A stretch of DNA of 14,565 bases from positions 1 to 14,565 of the forward strand of contig PLYX01000035.1 of NCBI GenBank assembly GCA_003151895.1, in the 5' to 3' direction. The DNA comes from Solirubrobacterales bacterium. GTDB taxonomy: Bacteria; Actinomycetota; Thermoleophilia; Solirubrobacterales; Solirubrobacteraceae. The stretch's first letter is position 1. Each line of letters starts with the position of its first letter. Of the stretch, positions 7,234-13,418 are shown one piece after another. Position numbers and translations under genes: made by a program. The notes under the pieces were generated by a model, which saw only the letters and a list, made by a program, of their open reading frames with translations, searched no databases and was not told the DNA's origin.

Positions 7234-8302
7234 GGAGAACACGCGATTCAAGGCATACGAACTGCTGGCTGGAAGAATTGGCCAGGCGATGGCGCATGAG
7301 GAGCAGTGTCCGGCTGTGGTGATCTCAGTGGAGTCTGAGCGGCAGGTGCGGTCATTGGCTGAGGAGATTCTTGGTGGGGAGCGTGATTATCCGGTGGTGT
7401 GTTTGACGGCGAGGCCGGGTGAGCGGGCGCCTGGACTCTCGGGTGAGCGGGTGCGGGGGATCGTGGGGTCGGGCATCCCCGTGTATTTCATTGCTGCTCA
7501 TCGTTTGACGCGTCGTTTGGGCGAGTTGCTACCGGAGCGTTTGGGGGTGTGGGGAGGCGCGAGCCGGGTGTGGTGGCCTGGGGTGAGCGGGAGCAGCGAT
7601 CCCGAAGAGCACCTGCTGGTCTATGACGCGCACGGGGTTTACGGGGATTACGCGTACGAGCTGCTCGCGGGAGAGTTCCGGGTGGCTGAGCAGCCTGAGC
7701 TTTCGGTCGAGCAGCGTTTGGTGCTCGCCGAGCGGGCGCGTGCTCATGCGGAGACGCGACGCCGCGACGTCGAACGCCGCATGGTCGAGCTGAGGCGCCT
7801 GGCGCAAGGACAGGACCGCCGCAGCGGGCAGGGCGAGACATCGGTGGTCGAGGAGCGTGCTTGTGAGCCGCGATCCTCGCGCATGTCCCCGGTGCGCCCG
7901 GAGCACGAGCTTGATTTCGAGCAGCGGTTGCATGTGATGATCACGGGTGAGTGGGTGTGCGCGTTGACCGCGACGGATCGGCTTGAGTATCCGCTTGGCC
8001 GGTACGTGTTCGGCCACCAGTTCGCCGGTATGGTCGAGGGTCGTCGTGACGTGCCGGTGGAGCGTGTGGCGCGGGTGTGCGCGTTGCTCGCGTGTGGTCG
8101 CACACCCAGGGCCGGGCCGTTGCGAACCGGCGGGAGGGCGCACAATCCCCACCTGGTGCGTTCCGACGGGGCGAGAGCATGGCGTTGCAATCTGAAGACG
8201 ACCTCCAATGGTCCGCGACTGCACTACTGGGTGCTCGTCGACGGCACGATCGAGTTCGCCTCGATCAACGTTCACGACGACTTCTCGATCCCCGGAGGGT
8301 GA
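7220..8302 (+). CDS. Unrecognised two-domain hypothetical protein
   Basis: I do not recognise this 360-residue protein with confidence. Residues about 9-160 look like an alpha/beta domain (strands AVVISVES, YPVVCLTARPG, GIPVYFIAA; a conserved-looking RLGVWGGASRVWWPGV at 108-122; then HLLVYDAHGVYGDYAYELL). A charged helical, probably coiled-coil linker follows (about 163-200, rich in E and R). A C-terminal domain (about 230-360) has EQRLHVMITGEWV, VERVARVCALLACGRT and a dense end DGARAWRCNLK...RLHYWVLVDGTIEFASINVHDD. ATG 7220 lies inside the terminator stem and lacks a Shine-Dalgarno; ATG 7289 (337 residues) is the alternative, but KAYELLAGRIGQA before it reads as real protein. It is co-oriented with the IclR gene. 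No signal peptide or membrane segment. Possibly an accessory-island protein; function unknown. Confidence 0.75.
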   Translation: MFPFLENTRFKAYELLAGRIGQAMAHEEQCPAVVISVESERQVRSLAEEILGGERDYPVVCLTARPGERAPGLSGERVRGIVGSGIPVYFIAAHRLTRRLGELLPERLGVWGGASRVWWPGVSGSSDPEEHLLVYDAHGVYGDYAYELLAGEFRVAEQPELSVEQRLVLAERARAHAETRRRDVERRMVELRRLAQGQDRRSGQGETSVVEERACEPRSSRMSPVRPEHELDFEQRLHVMITGEWVCALTATDRLEYPLGRYVFGHQFAGMVEGRRDVPVERVARVCALLACGRTPRAGPLRTGGRAHNPHLVRSDGARAWRCNLKTTSNGPRLHYWVLVDGTIEFASINVHDDFSIPGG

Positions 8303-8304
8303 GA

Positions 8305-8349
8305 ATGAGCAAGACCGATCCAGCACACTCCCCGCGCATCGTGCCGTGA
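8305..8349 (+). CDS. 14-codon mini-ORF, possible leader for IclR gene
   Basis: ATG 8305 has an ideal ribosome site (GGAGG, 8294-8298, 6 nt spacing) immediately after the upstream stop at 8300-8302. It encodes MSKTDPAHSPRIVP and stops at TGA 8347-8349, overlapping the candidate GTG start of the IclR gene at 8346 (GTGA). The IclR start has no site of its own, so this may be a coupling or leader peptide. Alternatively it is the original N-terminus of the IclR protein, separated by a frameshift. Confidence 0.4.
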   Translation: MSKTDPAHSPRIVP

Positions 8350-9224
8350 GCGCTGAGAAACCCCGCGAGCCCGGCAAACAGGAAGGCGACGACGACACAC
8401 CGGCGCGCGGGAAACGCGACGACCTCAAACCGCGTGTTAGGCCCCTCCCGGACCACAGGCTCTCGCGGTCGCTGCAATACGGAATGTCAATGCTTGAATG
8501 CTTCTCGGCCGAGCGGCCGACCCTCGGGATCGCCGACATGGCCGACATGCTCAACCTAACCCGCTCCACGACCCACCGTTACGCGCTGACGCTTTTGGTC
8601 AAGGGTTTGCTGGAGCAGAACAGCAGCCGCAAGTATCGACTCGCCGCGGGAACAGCCGACGTCGGTCTGTCGATCCTCGCGCTGACCGCGGCGCGTGCCG
8701 GCTCACGCCCGGTGCTCGACGAGTTGCGCGACCAGACGGGTCACACGGCCAGCTTCGGCGTGTTGGATGGTGCGCGGGCGACCTATGCGCAACGAGCGCA
8801 CGGTCACGGTCGCGGCCAGTATGAAGCCGACGGGGATCTCCGGGCCGGCGCGCACGTTCCCCTGCACTGCACCGCCCTCGGGAAGGCGATGCTCGCAAGC
8901 CAACCCGAGGAGCGACAACGCGAACTGATCGCCGAGATGACCCTCACCCGTGAGGGTCCAAACACGATCACCACCAAGCACGCGCTCCTACAGCAGCTCG
9001 CAAAGATCAAGGCTGCGCGCATCGCCGTCAGCGACGAAGAGCACGCCGCCGGTGTCCGCTCGATCGCGGTTTCCCTAAGCGACCCGGCCACACGGCGGAC
9101 CCTCGCGGTAGAGGTCACGGTGCCCGCCGCTCGGTACACCCCCGGAGAGTTGGCACGTCGCATCGGCCCAAACGTGCGGGCAGCAGCGCGCGGCATATCC
9201 GCGCACCTGGAGACCAGCAAATAG
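8346..9224 (+). CDS. IclR family transcriptional regulator
   Basis: A 292-residue protein from GTG 8346. After a charged, probably disordered N-terminus (1-38), a winged helix-turn-helix spans about 40-105 (RSLQYGMSMLECFSAERPTLGI, then MADMLNLTRSTTHRYALTLLVKGLLE, then SRKYRLAAG). The IclR effector domain follows (about 115-290), with the hallmark VPLHCTALGKAMLA (171-184) and AVSDEEHAAGVRSIAVSL (227-244). IclR proteins are usually dimers or tetramers that sense small carboxylates or aromatics and control adjacent catabolic genes; no such gene is nearby, so the target is unknown. An in-frame ATG at 8484 would cut into the wHTH, so the upstream start is preferred. Translation may depend on the mini-ORF that overlaps its start. 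Confidence 0.9.
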   Translation: MSAEKPREPGKQEGDDDTPARGKRDDLKPRVRPLPDHRLSRSLQYGMSMLECFSAERPTLGIADMADMLNLTRSTTHRYALTLLVKGLLEQNSSRKYRLAAGTADVGLSILALTAARAGSRPVLDELRDQTGHTASFGVLDGARATYAQRAHGHGRGQYEADGDLRAGAHVPLHCTALGKAMLASQPEERQRELIAEMTLTREGPNTITTKHALLQQLAKIKAARIAVSDEEHAAGVRSIAVSLSDPATRRTLAVEVTVPAARYTPGELARRIGPNVRAAARGISAHLETSK

Positions 9225-9250
9225 CCGCAGACGGAATAGCCGCATGGGGA

Positions 9251-9343
9251 CTATTGGGCGCGGAGCGTCCTGAGTACGTACCAGAGGTCGAAGAGGTCGC
9301 GTCCCTTGCGCCGCTGATACTTCAGCGCGGGTGACTCGCGGAC
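9251..9343 (-). pseudogene. C-terminal scrap of an AbiEii-like nucleotidyltransferase gene
   Basis: On the minus strand, a frame ending at TAG (9253-9251) reads ...ALKYQRRKGRDLFDLWYVL RTLRAQ-stop. The YQRxKGRDLFDLW block is characteristic of the C-terminal helix of AbiEii/MenT-type nucleotidyltransferase toxins. Only about 30 codons remain, in a different frame from the truncated RES toxin directly upstream. Bases 9320-9344 also resemble the dehydrogenase repeats further right (VRESPALK), so the homology boundary is blurred. Assignment is by motif recall, not by a search. Confidence 0.55.
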
Positions 9344-9344
9344 G

Positions 9345-9644
9345 GAGCCCGACCGCGGCGAGCTTCTCTGGTGTGGAGAGGTCGGCGACTTCCACGTCGA
9401 CTTGCCAGGTCCACAGCTCGCGGGGCATCTGCGCGAGCGGCGGGATCATGCGCTCGGCGAGGTGGCGGTACCACTCGGCCCAGGCGGTCTCCTCGGTGTC
9501 GGCGAGGTAGAGCGCGTCCACGATGTCGCCGCGTTGCCAGCGGTTGTCGGGTGGTGGCTCGCGCTCGGGTAGTGGTGGCGAGCCTGGGTAGGTGTGCTTG
9601 ATCCAGCGGCCGTGCACGGCGACCGTTGGGACGCTGAGCGTCAC
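9345..9644 (-). pseudogene. RES-domain toxin, truncated after about 100 residues
   Basis: GTG 9644 lies one base after the antitoxin stop, the usual overlap of Xre-RES pairs. The first 100 residues are a good RES N-terminal half: HGRW (R13), DNRWQRGDIVDALYLADTEE (R35, Y46), AWAEWYRHLAE (E57), PRELWTWQVDVEVADLS and EKLAAVGL. RES toxins such as MbcT and ParT degrade NAD+ or modify proteins using NAD+, relying on Arg, Tyr and Glu here plus C-terminal residues. After VGL (9345) similarity stops; the frame stays open to 9075 but encodes arginine-rich nonsense antisense to the IclR gene. The C-terminal half of the domain is lost, so the toxin is very probably inactive. Confidence 0.8.
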
Positions 9645-9645
9645 G

Positions 9646-9984
9646 TCAGCTTGCGCCTGGGTCCTCGAGGCCGGAGATGAGCCGCGCAACTGCTCGGTAG
9701 TCGCCTGCGGCGATGCGCTCGATCGGCTTGTCGTCGTCGAGTGCGGGTATGGGCTTGTTCAGCCAGACGGGGATGTAGGTGGGGCGGATCACTCGCGCGA
9801 GGCGCTCGACGAGCGATGAGAGCTCGACGAGGCGCTCCGCGCGTACTCCGCTTGGGGCGCTGCGGCGTGCGAGCCATTCGCGCACCGTGCTCGGTGCTGC
9901 TCCGGTCGCACGTGCTATCTCACGGTCGGAGAGATGGCCGCTGTCGTGGACGTGGATTGCCTCTTCAGCGTATGCGAGTGTCAT
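9646..9984 (-). CDS. Xre/MbcA/ParS-type antitoxin of RES toxin
   Basis: A 112-residue, apparently intact protein. An N-terminal helix-turn-helix (about 19-42, LSDREIARATGAAPSTVREWLAR) is followed by a toxin-binding region (about 50-109, VRAERLVELSSLVERLARV and PVWLNKPIPALDDDKPIERIAAGDYRAVARL), the MbcA/ParS/DUF2384 pattern in which the helical C-terminus plugs the toxin's NAD+ site. The protein normally represses its own promoter. ATG 9984 is supported by a promoter placed directly upstream and by AGGA 7 nt before it. Because the RES partner is truncated, it is now an orphan that could still neutralise a related toxin elsewhere or act only as a repressor. Confidence 0.88.
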   Translation of the reverse strand: MTLAYAEEAIHVHDSGHLSDREIARATGAAPSTVREWLARRSAPSGVRAERLVELSSLVERLARVIRPTYIPVWLNKPIPALDDDKPIERIAAGDYRAVARLISGLEDPGAS

Positions 9985-9990
9985 GCTGGC

Positions 9991-10019
9991 ATCCTAGCAT
10001 TCCGGCGCGATTCCGACAA
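9991..10019 (-). promoter_or_regulatory. Promoter of the antitoxin gene
   Basis: On the minus strand TTGTCG (10019-10014) and TAGGAT (9996-9991) are separated by exactly 17 nt, and the ATG begins 6 nt after the -10. The spacing permits a leaderless or near-leaderless mRNA; the AGGAT may alternatively serve as a ribosome site. Confidence 0.6.
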
Positions 10020-10090
10020 GATATCGATGGAGAAGAGGTCCGGATCGATGCGAGCGACGCTGGCCAGTGCTGTGATCTAACTCGACGGTC

Positions 10091-10422
10091 TCAGAGCCGT
10101 ACGACGTTCTCGACGAGCGTTCCGCGTGTGATGCCGCGTAGGTCTACGACGAGGCGTGCGCGTTTGAGGACTGTGTCGTGGTCGACGCCGGGGTGGGCGG
10201 TGACGATCAGTGCGAGGTCTGCGTCTTGCAATGCCTCCTCCAGTGGGATGCTCGAGAGGCCGTGGTCGGGGAGTGTGGGGACGTGCGGGTCGTGGTAGCG
10301 CAACTCCGCGCCGAGCGCGGACAGCAGCGTGAGGATCTTCAGTGCGGGGGACTCGCGGACGTCGCCTACACCTGGCTTGTAGCTGACGCCGAGGATCGCG
10401 ATGCGCGAGCCCTTGACGGGTC
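10091..10422 (-). pseudogene. 3' fragment of UDP-glucose/GDP-mannose dehydrogenase gene, copy A
   Basis: The minus strand encodes the C-terminal UDP-binding domain of a UDP-glucose/GDP-mannose dehydrogenase: GSRIAILGVSYKPGVGDVRE, LSALGAELRYHDPHVPTLP, LEEALQDADLALIVTAHPG and VVDLRGITR, ending with a natural stop at 10091-10093. Everything before VKGSR is missing: the catalytic Cys segment and the NAD-binding Rossmann domain. Homology to copy B ends at 10422, inside the stop codon of the Fic gene (10421-10423). No start or ribosome site is present, so it is not expressed as an enzyme. Confidence 0.92.
10097..10422. repeat. 326-bp imperfect direct repeat, copy A
   Basis: Aligns without gaps to 13425-13750, offset 3328 bp, with about 24 mismatches by hand count (about 93% identity). 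Most differences are synonymous in the dehydrogenase frame (for example Asp/Asp and Val/Val third positions), which indicates divergence under coding constraint before the fragments decayed. Confidence 0.95.
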
Positions 10423-11680
10423 AGTAGCCGAGCCGCTGGCGCCAGCGCTTGATGCCGCCGTGGGCGCTGGCATGGTCGTAGAGGGACTTCTTTCCCGCAG
10501 CCCGCCACTCCTCGGCTTTCGGCCAGCGGTCTCGGCCCGCTAGGAACTTGCGCAGTTCGGTTTGGATGCGCTCGTCGGTCCACCGAGTTGAGCGGGGGGC
10601 GCCGTCGGCGTGTCTGGCAAATACGTAGTCGCTTGTGGGCCCCCGGCGGTTGATGCGCAGGACGCCCGCCTGAACCATCTCCGCGAGGTCCTCCTTGGCA
10701 GCGCTCAAGCCGATATCGGCGATCTGCTGGTACTCGGCTCGCGTGAAACGCGACCGGCGCGCCATCACGAGCTCGGTAAGGGCCTGCTCCTGACGCACGT
10801 TCAGCTCCGTGCCGGCTCGCACGTGCGCGGAGATGCGGGTAAGGGTCTCCACGCGCTCGGCGATCCGCTCGTACTCATTTGCCAGGCCGTCGAGGAAGTA
10901 CTCAAGCCACGGGCCGAGATCCTTGTCGTGGCGCCTGACCGTGCGCAGAGCGGCGAGGTAGGCGTCCTTGTTGCGCGCATAGTGGCGCTCCAGCGAGAAC
11001 ACACGCCGCTCCATAAAGTCCTCGCGCAGCAGGATCATCCCGGTGAGCAGCCTCGCCATCCGTCCGTTGCCGTCCGCGAACGGGTGGATCCATGTCACGG
11101 CCCAGTGCGCGACCCCGGCGAGCACTGGCACCGGGTAGGTTTCGCGCTGCCGCCGGTTCTTCGAGAGCCACTCGCACAGCCAGTCCATGTAGCCGGGCAC
11201 CAGCTCGGCCGGCTCGCCCTCGTGGAAGACCTTGCCGCTGATCCTGTCCGCGACCACAGCGACGCCGTCACGCCAGGCGCCCTCGTGACGCCGCTCAAAG
11301 CCAGGCTTACTGCCGCCGAGTCCCTGGGTCAGCGTGCGATGGACGAGCAGCAGGACATCCGACGTGTAGCTCAGAGCCCGTTCCGCGTGAAGTTCATCGA
11401 TGAGTCTGAGCGCGCGTACATAGTTGACCAGCTCGATCTTGGCGCGGGCGTCCGGGGTGAGCTCTCCGCCAACCGCTCGCTGTGCATCGATCAGGGGAAG
11501 GTCGTTGTTCTCAAGCTTGTTGCTGTAGTGCACCGATTCGGCCTCGGCGATCCGGCGCATCTCGGCCTCCTGAGCGGGAAGGATCGCCGCCGACTCGACC
11601 TTGCTGCGAGCCACGCTGATCCGCGTCAAGCGATTAGACGCAAGCGCCGAGTACGTCGCGAAGCGGATCACAAGCTCCAT
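10421..11680 (-). CDS. Fic domain protein (class II) with wHTH and C-terminal DNA-binding-like repeat
   Basis: From ATG 11680 the protein is 419 residues. It has the inhibitory helix motif SNKLEN (S53...E57-N58, the [ST]xxxE[GN] consensus, N-terminal to the core = class II), then the catalytic motif HPFADGNGRMAR (199-210), intact including His199. Fic enzymes transfer AMP or other moieties to Ser/Thr/Tyr of proteins; the helix Glu blocks ATP gamma-phosphate placement and must move for activity. Residues about 295-357 form a winged helix, and 364-419 a short module (TRWTDERIQTELRKFLAG, then WPKAEEW...LYDHASAHGGIKRW) like repeats seen in endonuclease- and DNA-associated proteins. The frame is open to 11761, but a TATAGT placed 7 nt upstream favours this start. 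The stop overlaps the dehydrogenase repeat by two bases. Confidence 0.92.
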   Translation of the reverse strand: MELVIRFATYSALASNRLTRISVARSKVESAAILPAQEAEMRRIAEAESVHYSNKLENNDLPLIDAQRAVGGELTPDARAKIELVNYVRALRLIDELHAERALSYTSDVLLLVHRTLTQGLGGSKPGFERRHEGAWRDGVAVVADRISGKVFHEGEPAELVPGYMDWLCEWLSKNRRQRETYPVPVLAGVAHWAVTWIHPFADGNGRMARLLTGMILLREDFMERRVFSLERHYARNKDAYLAALRTVRRHDKDLGPWLEYFLDGLANEYERIAERVETLTRISAHVRAGTELNVRQEQALTELVMARRSRFTRAEYQQIADIGLSAAKEDLAEMVQAGVLRINRRGPTSDYVFARHADGAPRSTRWTDERIQTELRKFLAGRDRWPKAEEWRAAGKKSLYDHASAHGGIKRWRQRLGY

Positions 11681-11687
11681 GAAGGTG

Positions 11688-11693
11688 ACTATA
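11688..11693 (-). promoter_or_regulatory. -10 element of the Fic gene
   Basis: TATAGT on the minus strand, 5 of 6 to consensus, with 7 nt between it and ATG 11680. No clear -35 is seen 17 nt upstream. There is no Shine-Dalgarno before the ATG, so leaderless initiation is likely. Confidence 0.5.
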
Positions 11694-12566
11694 CCGCTGT
11701 TTGGTCTTGGACGGCCAGGGTTTCCCGGAGACGAACGCCCGATAAACAAGGCTTTCAGCAACGATCAGCCGGGTTTTCCGATGATGATCGGCCGGCCGGT
11801 GGTGGAGGTCGTCTGCCAGCTTCCCCGAATCCTTACCGGCCGGCGCCTTCCGTGGAGGAAGATCGGATTGCTGCTGGACATTCAGACCGGCCGGCCGGCT
11901 TTTCCGAGCATGTTTGGGGAGCTCATCGCCACAAAGAGGATCTGTGCGTCGGAGTTGCCGATCGTGGCGGCGATGTCGGGGCTGGTCGGTGAAGTAGCCG
12001 TCGCGGTATCCAAGCGTATCCACAGGGTGACGCCCAGGTGGCATCGCTCGATGCCGGCATGAAGCCGCGCCGGTCACCAACGGTTCGGGTGCCCGACGCC
12101 GAGCGCTTATGAGAGCCAGGAGCGCTTCGATATGGCGTGTCGTAGGGAGTGTGTGGTGAGAGGGATGTGTTTTTGGGTCGCATCCGCGCGGGCCGGTGGG
12201 GACTGGCGGCCGTGGGCGCGGAGCGTCCCTGCCCCGCGTCCGGGGCATGTGCCGGTACCGGCGCCGGCCACGCTCGCGGCGCATCCCGGTACGATCGGCT
12301 TGCGGCGTCGGCCCCGGTGTCGCGCACGCAGCCCACGCGCGAAGGGGCTTGACGCACTCGGCGACGTGAAGGCCGCGTCCGATTTCAAGGGACTGCACTG
12401 CTCACTGCTGGAGCGGTGGCTGGGGTATGAAGCGGAGCCGGTGATCCCCGGCGAATGTCCTGGCATTCCCAGAAAGCAGCTGGTAGACTGCTTTCCATCC
12501 CCCCAGTTGCTTCGGTGGCTGGGTGCGAGGCCCGCGAGAGCGGGCCTCAGCGATTTAATGGGTGGT
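11694..12566. other. Long non-coding interval with CCGGCCGG clusters
   Basis: No gene can be supported here on either strand; the open frames are compositionally poor (Arg/Pro/Ser-rich) and mutually overlapping. Three GC palindromic cores occur at regular distance: CGGCCGGCCGG (11789-11799), CCGGCCGGCGCC (11836-11847) and CCGGCCGGCCGGC (11887-11899). A related direct motif GGTTTTCCGATGATG / GCTTTTCCGAGCATG flanks the set (about 11772 and 11897). A perfect 8-bp inverted repeat GAAAGCAG/CTGCTTTC with 8-nt loop lies at 12472-12495. The block may be the remains of a lost gene or a regulatory region of the Fic gene. Confidence 0.5.
12527..12548 (-). terminator. GC hairpin downstream of the NYN gene
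   Basis: A perfect 9-bp stem GAGGCCCGC/GCGGGCCTC with a 4-nt loop (GAGA on plus, TCTC on minus) lies 18 nt beyond the NYN gene stop. No T-run follows on the minus strand, so it may be a U-less terminator or an mRNA-end stabiliser. Confidence 0.4.
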
Positions 12567-13190
12567 CTACCACGAGGGGGGCTTGCGGATGACGCCGTGG
12601 GCATCTCTCAGGACCGGCGGGAACTGACTGGCGGTGATCGGGCCGCGGCGTAGCTGCTTGAAGAAGGTCGGCTGCAGGTCGAGGCTTCGCCTCTCGGGGG
12701 GATGCGGGTTGAGCACGCCCACCCTGATGCCCAACTCCGTCTTGGCGATTTCGATAGGCGCCTTCAGGTCAGCGTCGTTGGAGACGACGATCGCTGTCTC
12801 GCAGTCTCCTCGAAACGCGTCGAGCAGAAGATGGGAGGCGAGATTGACGTCTGAGCCCTTCTCCTCTGTGCGGAGTACATGCGCGACCTTCGGCCCGCTG
12901 GCCGGCGGTTTTGCCAGCGGGAGCCTGACCGCGCGGGTCTTGTACTGGCCGTAATGGATCGAGAGGCTTGGGAGGGTCTGCAGGGCACGGAGGTATGCCT
13001 GCTGATGAGCGGGCTGACGCAGGTCGGGCGGACGGGCCTCGACGATAGCGGTGAAGTAGCGGATGCGGTTGATCTCATTTGTGGGGAAGACGAGCCGGAA
13101 CAGCGCGTCCAGGTCGAGCCAGCGGTCGCGCGTTCCCTTCAGGCTGCCGTAGTAGAGGTTGAAGGCGTCTATGTAGAAGTTTGTCTGCAC
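12567..13190 (-). CDS. NYN-domain (PIN-like) putative RNase
   Basis: A 207-residue protein from GTG 13190. It shows the NYN/LabA-type layout: strand and first acidic residue in NFYIDAFNLYYG (D8), a middle strand RIRYFTAIVEAR, EEKGSDVNLASHLLLDAF (109-126, D114) and VVSNDADLKAPIEIAK (135-150, D139 and D141), followed by IRVGVLNPH. The Asp set would chelate Mg2+ for single-strand RNA cleavage, as in PIN-fold nucleases. The C-terminal 40 residues (SLDLQPTFFKQLRRG...) may recognise substrate. No convincing Shine-Dalgarno is visible before the GTG. It stands alone between the Fic gene and the right dehydrogenase remnant; members of the family occur in defence islands and toxin-like contexts, but no partner antitoxin is evident here. 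Confidence 0.9.
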   Translation of the reverse strand: MQTNFYIDAFNLYYGSLKGTRDRWLDLDALFRLVFPTNEINRIRYFTAIVEARPPDLRQPAHQQAYLRALQTLPSLSIHYGQYKTRAVRLPLAKPPASGPKVAHVLRTEEKGSDVNLASHLLLDAFRGDCETAIVVSNDADLKAPIEIAKTELGIRVGVLNPHPPERRSLDLQPTFFKQLRRGPITASQFPPVLRDAHGVIRKPPSW

Positions 13191-13418
13191 AGTGAGGCGA
13201 GCCTATCGGTCGCGGCGGTCGCGCGGTTGTCGGCGAGTCCCGTGATACACGACGCGAACGCCAGGCATGTGGGATGGGTATGGCGAGACCGCACCGCCGG
13301 CGACCCGAAGGCGTTCGCCCCGTTCGGCGCGGCCCGGTGAGACGACGCTCCTGTGGACCGCGCGGGGTACGTCAGGGACCGCGGTGGAAGGTGAGCCGGG
13401 GGCACTGTCCGTGGTCGC

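Noticed and set aside
7529..8569. A 346-codon open frame on the minus strand
   Set aside because: Antisense to the two-domain protein and the IclR N-terminus; Arg/Pro/Ser/His-rich without fold pattern.
9220..9244. 10-bp direct repeat AATAGCCGCA after the IclR gene
   Set aside because: Too short to support a mobile-element footprint; no element lies between the copies.
9075..9344. C-terminal continuation of the RES toxin
   Set aside because: Open, but the sequence after residue 100 has no RES character and is antisense to the IclR 3' end.
11789..11899. Possible CRISPR-like array
   Set aside because: Repeat cores are only 8-13 bp, palindromic and imperfect, with three copies; no cas genes.
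10610..11992. A 460-codon open frame on the plus strand
   Set aside because: It is antisense to the Fic gene, whose catalytic motif is intact; the plus translation lacks any recognisable domain and reflects high-GC codon structure.
9256..12230. 16-bp match TGGGCGCGGAGCGTCC at about 9256 and about 12214
   Set aside because: Short and GC-rich, with no extension on either side; explainable by base composition.
12396..12560. tRNA-like or attachment site near the hairpins
   Set aside because: Stem loops do not build a cloverleaf, and there is no integrase in the window.
11601..12653. Plus-strand open frames between the Fic and NYN genes
   Set aside because: They overlap real minus-strand genes at both ends, have no ribosome site and show no domain pattern.
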